8,129 nt of DNA from the NCBI GenBank assembly GCA_913054485.1, contig CAJXHQ010000114.1, forward strand, positions 1-8,129. Direction: 5' to 3'. Under the pieces are notes generated by a model. It was not told the DNA's origin and did not search any database. It saw nothing but the letters and a program-made list of their open reading frames with translations. Positions 6,006 through 8,129 of the stretch are shown here, piece after piece (position 1 is the first letter of the stretch; each line of letters opens with the position of its first letter). The translations under genes and the position numbers were made by a program. The DNA is from an uncultured Paracoccaceae bacterium. GTDB lineage: Bacteria; Pseudomonadota; Alphaproteobacteria; Rhodobacterales; Rhodobacteraceae.

Positions 6006-6306
6006 TGGCCGCAGCCCTTCTCTCATCAGCACAGCATTCTCTGAGAATGAACCCGGCCAGCGCCTCCAGCCGGGTGAAATCGGCGCGGTTCAGAACCGAG
6101 CGCCCCTGTTTCTCCTGCGCCACCACGCCAGCGCCTGAGAGGAATTTCAAATGATGCGCCAGGGTTGAGGGCGCGATGCCGGTGCGCTCCTGAATGTCAC
6201 CCACGCTCAGCCCCTCGTGCCCGGCCCGGATCAGGCAGCGCAACACCTGCAGGCGCGCCTCGGATCCCATCGCGGCAAAGCCCTGGGCGGCTTCTTCCCA
6301 TTCCAT
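5998..6306 (-). CDS. ArsR/SmtB-family metal(loid)-responsive repressor
   Basis: The 102-residue protein is a typical single-domain ArsR/SmtB winged-helix repressor. The N-terminal helix runs FAAMGSEARLQVLRCLIRAG (10-29), the recognition helix region is GIAPSTLAHHLKFLSGAGVV (43-62), and a beta-wing with EKQGRS follows. Cysteines are Cys24 and the C-terminal pair Cys91-Cys92 in ILRECCADE. The classic CVC motif of plasmid ArsR is absent. C-terminal Cys pairs occur in other ArsR subgroups, including some that respond to arsenite or methylarsenite. The start at 6306 has GGAG nearby. It is the first gene of the unit with the permease, and a perfect palindrome lies 22 bp upstream of its start. The repressor role is solid by family; the ligand is inferred. 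Confidence 0.9.
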   Translation of the reverse strand: MEWEEAAQGFAAMGSEARLQVLRCLIRAGHEGLSVGDIQERTGIAPSTLAHHLKFLSGAGVVAQEKQGRSVLNRADFTRLEALAGFILRECCADERRAAAND

Positions 6307-6327
6307 GATCTGCTCCAGTTTGATTCG

Positions 6328-6343
6328 ATAAAACTAGTTTTAT
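6328..6343. promoter_or_regulatory. Perfect 16-bp palindrome, probable ArsR-family operator
   Basis: ATAAAACTAGTTTTAT is its own reverse complement. It lies 22-37 bp upstream of the ArsR-family start. A -10-like TATAAA on the minus strand (6339-6344) overlaps it, so bound repressor would block polymerase. AT-rich interrupted or perfect dyads are usual for this family. The site could also influence the divergent tauR promoter. Confidence 0.75.
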
Positions 6344-6388
6344 AGTGATATAAATTTCGCTGCAAGACGAAAACGGCACCTTCATGTC

Positions 6389-6420
6389 GTAAGTCCAGAT
6401 TGCATGCCTCTTATGTCCAA
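6389..6420. promoter_or_regulatory. Two TauR-like boxes upstream of tauR
   Basis: GTAAGTCCAG (6389-6398) and TTATGTCCAA (6411-6420) match TTAAGTCCAG, the inverse of the CTGGACTTAA box I recall for Rhodobacter capsulatus TauR, at 9 and 8 of 10 positions. They repeat every 22 bp, two helical turns, and end 15 bp before the tauR start codon. This position suggests autoregulation, most likely repression. Confidence 0.55.
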
Positions 6421-6435
6421 CCTAAGGTGGCCCGC

Positions 6436-7896
6436 ATGGCCATTTCTGTAGACACATTTTTCCTGAACCCCGAAGCCCAAGGCACCCTGCAGGCGCAGAT
6501 CCAGGAGATGATCGCCGAGGGCATCCTCTCGGGCCGCTTCCACGTGGGAGAAAAGCTGCCGTCGTCGCGCAAGCTGGCGATGCATCTCGGGATCAGCCGG
6601 ATCACCGTGACGCTGGCCTATACGGAACTGCTGGCGAATGACTACCTGACCTCGCGCGGGCGGTCCGGCTACTTTGTCTCTGACAACGCACCGGTGCCGC
6701 CGTCTTACACGCCGCAGGCCAAAGGGGCCGAGACGGTGGATTGGGGCAAGGCGCTGGCGCGGGATTACACCGGCGGCGACACGCCGCGCAAACCGCAGGA
6801 CTGGAGCAAGTTCAAATACCCGTTCATCTACGGCCAAGCGGATCCGACACTGTTTGACCACGCCAATTGGCGGCTCTGTGCGCTGCGCGCCTTGGGGCAG
6901 AAGGATTTCAATGCGCTGACCTCGGATTATTTCGATCAGGACGACCCGCTTTTGATCGAATATATCGCCCGGCACTCGCTGCCCCGGCGCGGCATCACGG
7001 CGAGGCCCGAAGAGATTCTGATCACGCTTGGCGCGCAGAACGCCCTTTGGCTGTCGGTGAAAACCCTGCTGGAGAGCGACCGCAAGGCCGCCATTGAAGA
7101 CCCCAGCTACTACACACTGCGCGACCAGCTGGCCCATGTGACCCCGACCGTAGACGCTATCCCCGTCGATAAACACGGGCTGCCGCCCGAGCGGATCACT
7201 GATGATACGGATGTGATCTTCACCACCCCCAGCCACCAGAGCCCGACCACCGCCACCATGCCAATGGACCGCCGCCGGGTGCTGCTGGACCGCGCCCGCG
7301 AAATCGACGCGGTGATCGTCGAGGACGACTATGAATTCGAGATGTCCTTCCTGGAGCCCCCCAGCCCGGCGCTGAAGTCGCTCGATACGGACGGGCGGGT
7401 TGTCTATATCGGCAGCTTTTCCAAATCGCTCTTTCCGGGATTGCGGCTGGGCTACCTTGTCGGATCAGAGCCGTTTATCCGCCAGGCCCGTGCGCTGAGG
7501 GCCAATGTGCTGCGCCACCCGCCTGGCCATGTGCAGCGCACGGTGGCCTATTTCCTGTCGCTCGGCCACTACGACGCGCAGATCCGGCGCACGGCCAAGA
7601 CCCTGCAAAAACGCCGCGCAGTGATCGAAGAGTCCATTGCCCGCCACGGGCTGACGATCTCCGGTGCTGGCAGTTCCGGCGGCTCGTCGCTGTGGATGGA
7701 AGCGCCGAAGGGCACCGATATGGTGAAAGTCACCGAATCCCTGCGCGCTGACAGCGTCTTCATCGAACCCGGCACGCCGTTTTTTGCCCCCGGACAGCGG
7801 CAGCACAACTTTTACCGGCTCGGATATTCCTCGATCCCAAGCAGCAAAATCGACGCTGGCATAGAACTGGTCGCCAAGGCCATAAACTCCCACTAA
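6436..7896 (+). CDS. tauR: TauR-type MocR regulator (GntR HTH plus aminotransferase-like domain)
   Basis: The 486-residue product has a GntR winged helix-turn-helix (about 15-82, with LPSSRKLAMHLGISRITVTL at 41-60) fused to a fold-type I aminotransferase-like domain (about 120-480). The cofactor site is recognisable: Asp297-Asp298-Tyr299 in VIVEDDYEFE and the PLP lysine Lys330 in SFSKSLFPGLRLGY. MocR proteins use PLP, often with an amino compound, as a signal and are not usually transaminases. TauR activates taurine catabolism in Rhodobacter capsulatus. This assignment rests on overall similarity, the xsc gene immediately downstream and the box array between them. The ATG at 6436 has AAGGTGG 5 nt upstream and starts the family-like MAISVDTFFLNP. 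An in-frame ATG at 6400 would overlap the TauR-like boxes. Confidence 0.9.
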   Translation: MAISVDTFFLNPEAQGTLQAQIQEMIAEGILSGRFHVGEKLPSSRKLAMHLGISRITVTLAYTELLANDYLTSRGRSGYFVSDNAPVPPSYTPQAKGAETVDWGKALARDYTGGDTPRKPQDWSKFKYPFIYGQADPTLFDHANWRLCALRALGQKDFNALTSDYFDQDDPLLIEYIARHSLPRRGITARPEEILITLGAQNALWLSVKTLLESDRKAAIEDPSYYTLRDQLAHVTPTVDAIPVDKHGLPPERITDDTDVIFTTPSHQSPTTATMPMDRRRVLLDRAREIDAVIVEDDYEFEMSFLEPPSPALKSLDTDGRVVYIGSFSKSLFPGLRLGYLVGSEPFIRQARALRANVLRHPPGHVQRTVAYFLSLGHYDAQIRRTAKTLQKRRAVIEESIARHGLTISGAGSSGGSSLWMEAPKGTDMVKVTESLRADSVFIEPGTPFFAPGQRQHNFYRLGYSSIPSSKIDAGIELVAKAINSH

Positions 7897-7898
7897 TC

Positions 7899-7919
7899 GA
7901 GACGTATAGTCTCATTTTT
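7899..7919 (+). terminator. Weak terminator after tauR
   Basis: A short stem, GAGAC / GTCTC, around a GTATA loop is followed by ATTTTT. It starts 3 bp after the tauR stop. The stem is only 5 bp, so termination may be partial and some read-through into xsc is possible. Confidence 0.5.
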
Positions 7920-7926
7920 CCAGCAA

Positions 7927-7938
7927 CCCCACGTGGGG
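7927..7938. repeat. Perfect 12-bp palindrome CCCCACGTGGGG upstream of xsc
   Basis: The palindrome sits directly before the first TauR-like box. Flanking CCAG (7920-7923) and CTGG (7939-7942) extend it into an imperfect hairpin with a CAA bulge. It may strengthen the tauR terminator or be a separate protein site; the sequence does not decide. Confidence 0.5.
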
Positions 7939-7981
7939 CTGGCCTTATCTGGCCTCATCTTCTGGACCTAACTAGGTCCAG
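7939..7981. promoter_or_regulatory. TauR box array of the xsc promoter
   Basis: Three direct copies occur at CTGGCCTTAT (7939-7948), CTGGCCTCAT (7949-7958) and CTGGACCTAA (7962-7971). An inverted copy, CTAGGTCCAG (7972-7981), abuts the third, making a 20-bp near-perfect palindrome. The motif fits the CTGGACYTAA box I recall for R. capsulatus TauR. The array ends 73 bp before xsc. CATAAA at 7990-7995 is a possible -10 and no good -35 is seen, which fits an activator-dependent promoter. Confidence 0.75.
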
Positions 7982-8011
7982 CTCCTGCGCATAAACCAGT
8001 TCCAGACATTC

Positions 8012-8025
8012 GGCCCGACCGGGCC
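8012..8025 (+). other. Small GC hairpin in the probable xsc leader
   Basis: GGCCCG and CGGGCC pair perfectly around AC. It lies 15 bp upstream of the AAGGAG ribosome site of xsc and would be in the mRNA leader if transcription starts near 8000. It could stabilise the message or be incidental. Confidence 0.35.
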
Positions 8026-8054
8026 CCACTCTGCGTTTCCAAGGAGCCGCCACC

Positions 8055-8129
8055 ATGAAAATGACCACCGAAGAAGCCTTCGTCAAAACGCTGCAGATGC
8101 ATGGCATCCAGCACGCCTTTGGCATTATC
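8055..8129 (+). CDS. xsc: Sulfoacetaldehyde acetyltransferase, N-terminal fragment
   Basis: Only the first 25 codons are present; the gene runs off the window. The peptide MKMTTEEAFVKTLQMHGIQH followed by AFGII matches the start of Xsc as I know it, including the ThDP-enzyme N-terminal pattern in which a helix ends HGI..AFGI. Xsc converts sulfoacetaldehyde and phosphate to acetyl phosphate and sulfite, the desulfonation step shared by taurine and several other sulfonate pathways. AAGGAG at 8041-8046 lies 8 nt before the ATG. The upstream TauR gene and box array support the call. A different ThDP-dependent enzyme cannot be fully excluded from 25 residues. Confidence 0.85.
   Translation, partial: MKMTTEEAFVKTLQMHGIQHAFGII

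Noticed and set aside
6006..6032. Earlier ATG for the permease adding 9 residues
   Set aside because: The ATG at 6005 gives a normal short overlap with the ArsR-family stop and has AGAAGG upstream. The extension adds no recognisable family sequence.
6400..6435. Earlier ATG for tauR adding 12 residues
   Set aside because: No ribosome site is seen upstream and the extension overlaps a TauR-like box. AAGGTGG precedes the ATG at 6436 at a good distance.
6382..7236. Open frame on the minus strand (284 codons) opposite tauR
   Set aside because: It lies wholly over the conserved coding frame of tauR, has a low-complexity basic composition, and has no domain or ribosome site I can recognise.
1..8129. 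CRISPR array, tRNA, rRNA or insertion-sequence remnants
   Set aside because: I found no regularly spaced repeats, cloverleaf-like sequence, terminal inverted repeats or transposase motifs. The short repeats present are explained as regulatory sites or terminators.

Overview
The window looks like chromosomal DNA of a Roseobacter-group alphaproteobacterium (Rhodobacterales, perhaps near Leisingera or Phaeobacter). The reasons are the high GC content, the ybaB-recR neighbourhood, and a TauR-type MocR regulator directly upstream of xsc. The genus is inferred from protein style and gene order, not from a search. There are eight complete genes and the first 25 codons of a ninth. I see no rRNA, tRNA, CRISPR array or insertion sequence.

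Region 1 (about 1-2180, + strand) is a housekeeping operon: ybaB/ebfC (nucleoid-associated protein), an exported TraB/GumN-family protein of unknown role, and recR (recombinational repair). It probably continues from dnaX, which lies outside the window. It ends in a pair of perfect hairpins shared with the convergent gene.

Region 2 (2188-4958) is a small unit under a divergent LysR-type regulator. On the minus strand, a non-heme Fe(II)/2-oxoglutarate hydroxylase of the aspartyl/prolyl hydroxylase fold overlaps a PLP-dependent threonine aldolase by 4 nt (ATGA). The 108-bp divergent gap holds two dyads built on the same 7-mer (GTATTGC/GCAATAC). A hydroxylase that could make a hydroxy-amino acid, translationally coupled to an aldolase that cleaves beta-hydroxy-amino acids, is the best candidate here for an undescribed pathway. 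The logic resembles the hydroxylase plus aldolase steps of carnitine biosynthesis, with a different hydroxylase subfamily.

Region 3 (4974-6345, minus strand) is an ArsR-family repressor with a C-terminal Cys-Cys pair and a DUF318/ArsP-type permease, overlapping by 8 nt. A perfect 16-bp palindrome lies upstream. This is probably a metal(loid) or organoarsenical efflux unit.

Region 4 (6346-8129, + strand) is the start of a taurine/sulfoacetaldehyde catabolic locus: tauR followed by xsc, cut by the window end. The tauR-xsc gap has three direct copies and one inverted copy of a CTGGMCYYAW box, and two similar boxes precede tauR. This suggests TauR activates xsc and controls its own gene.
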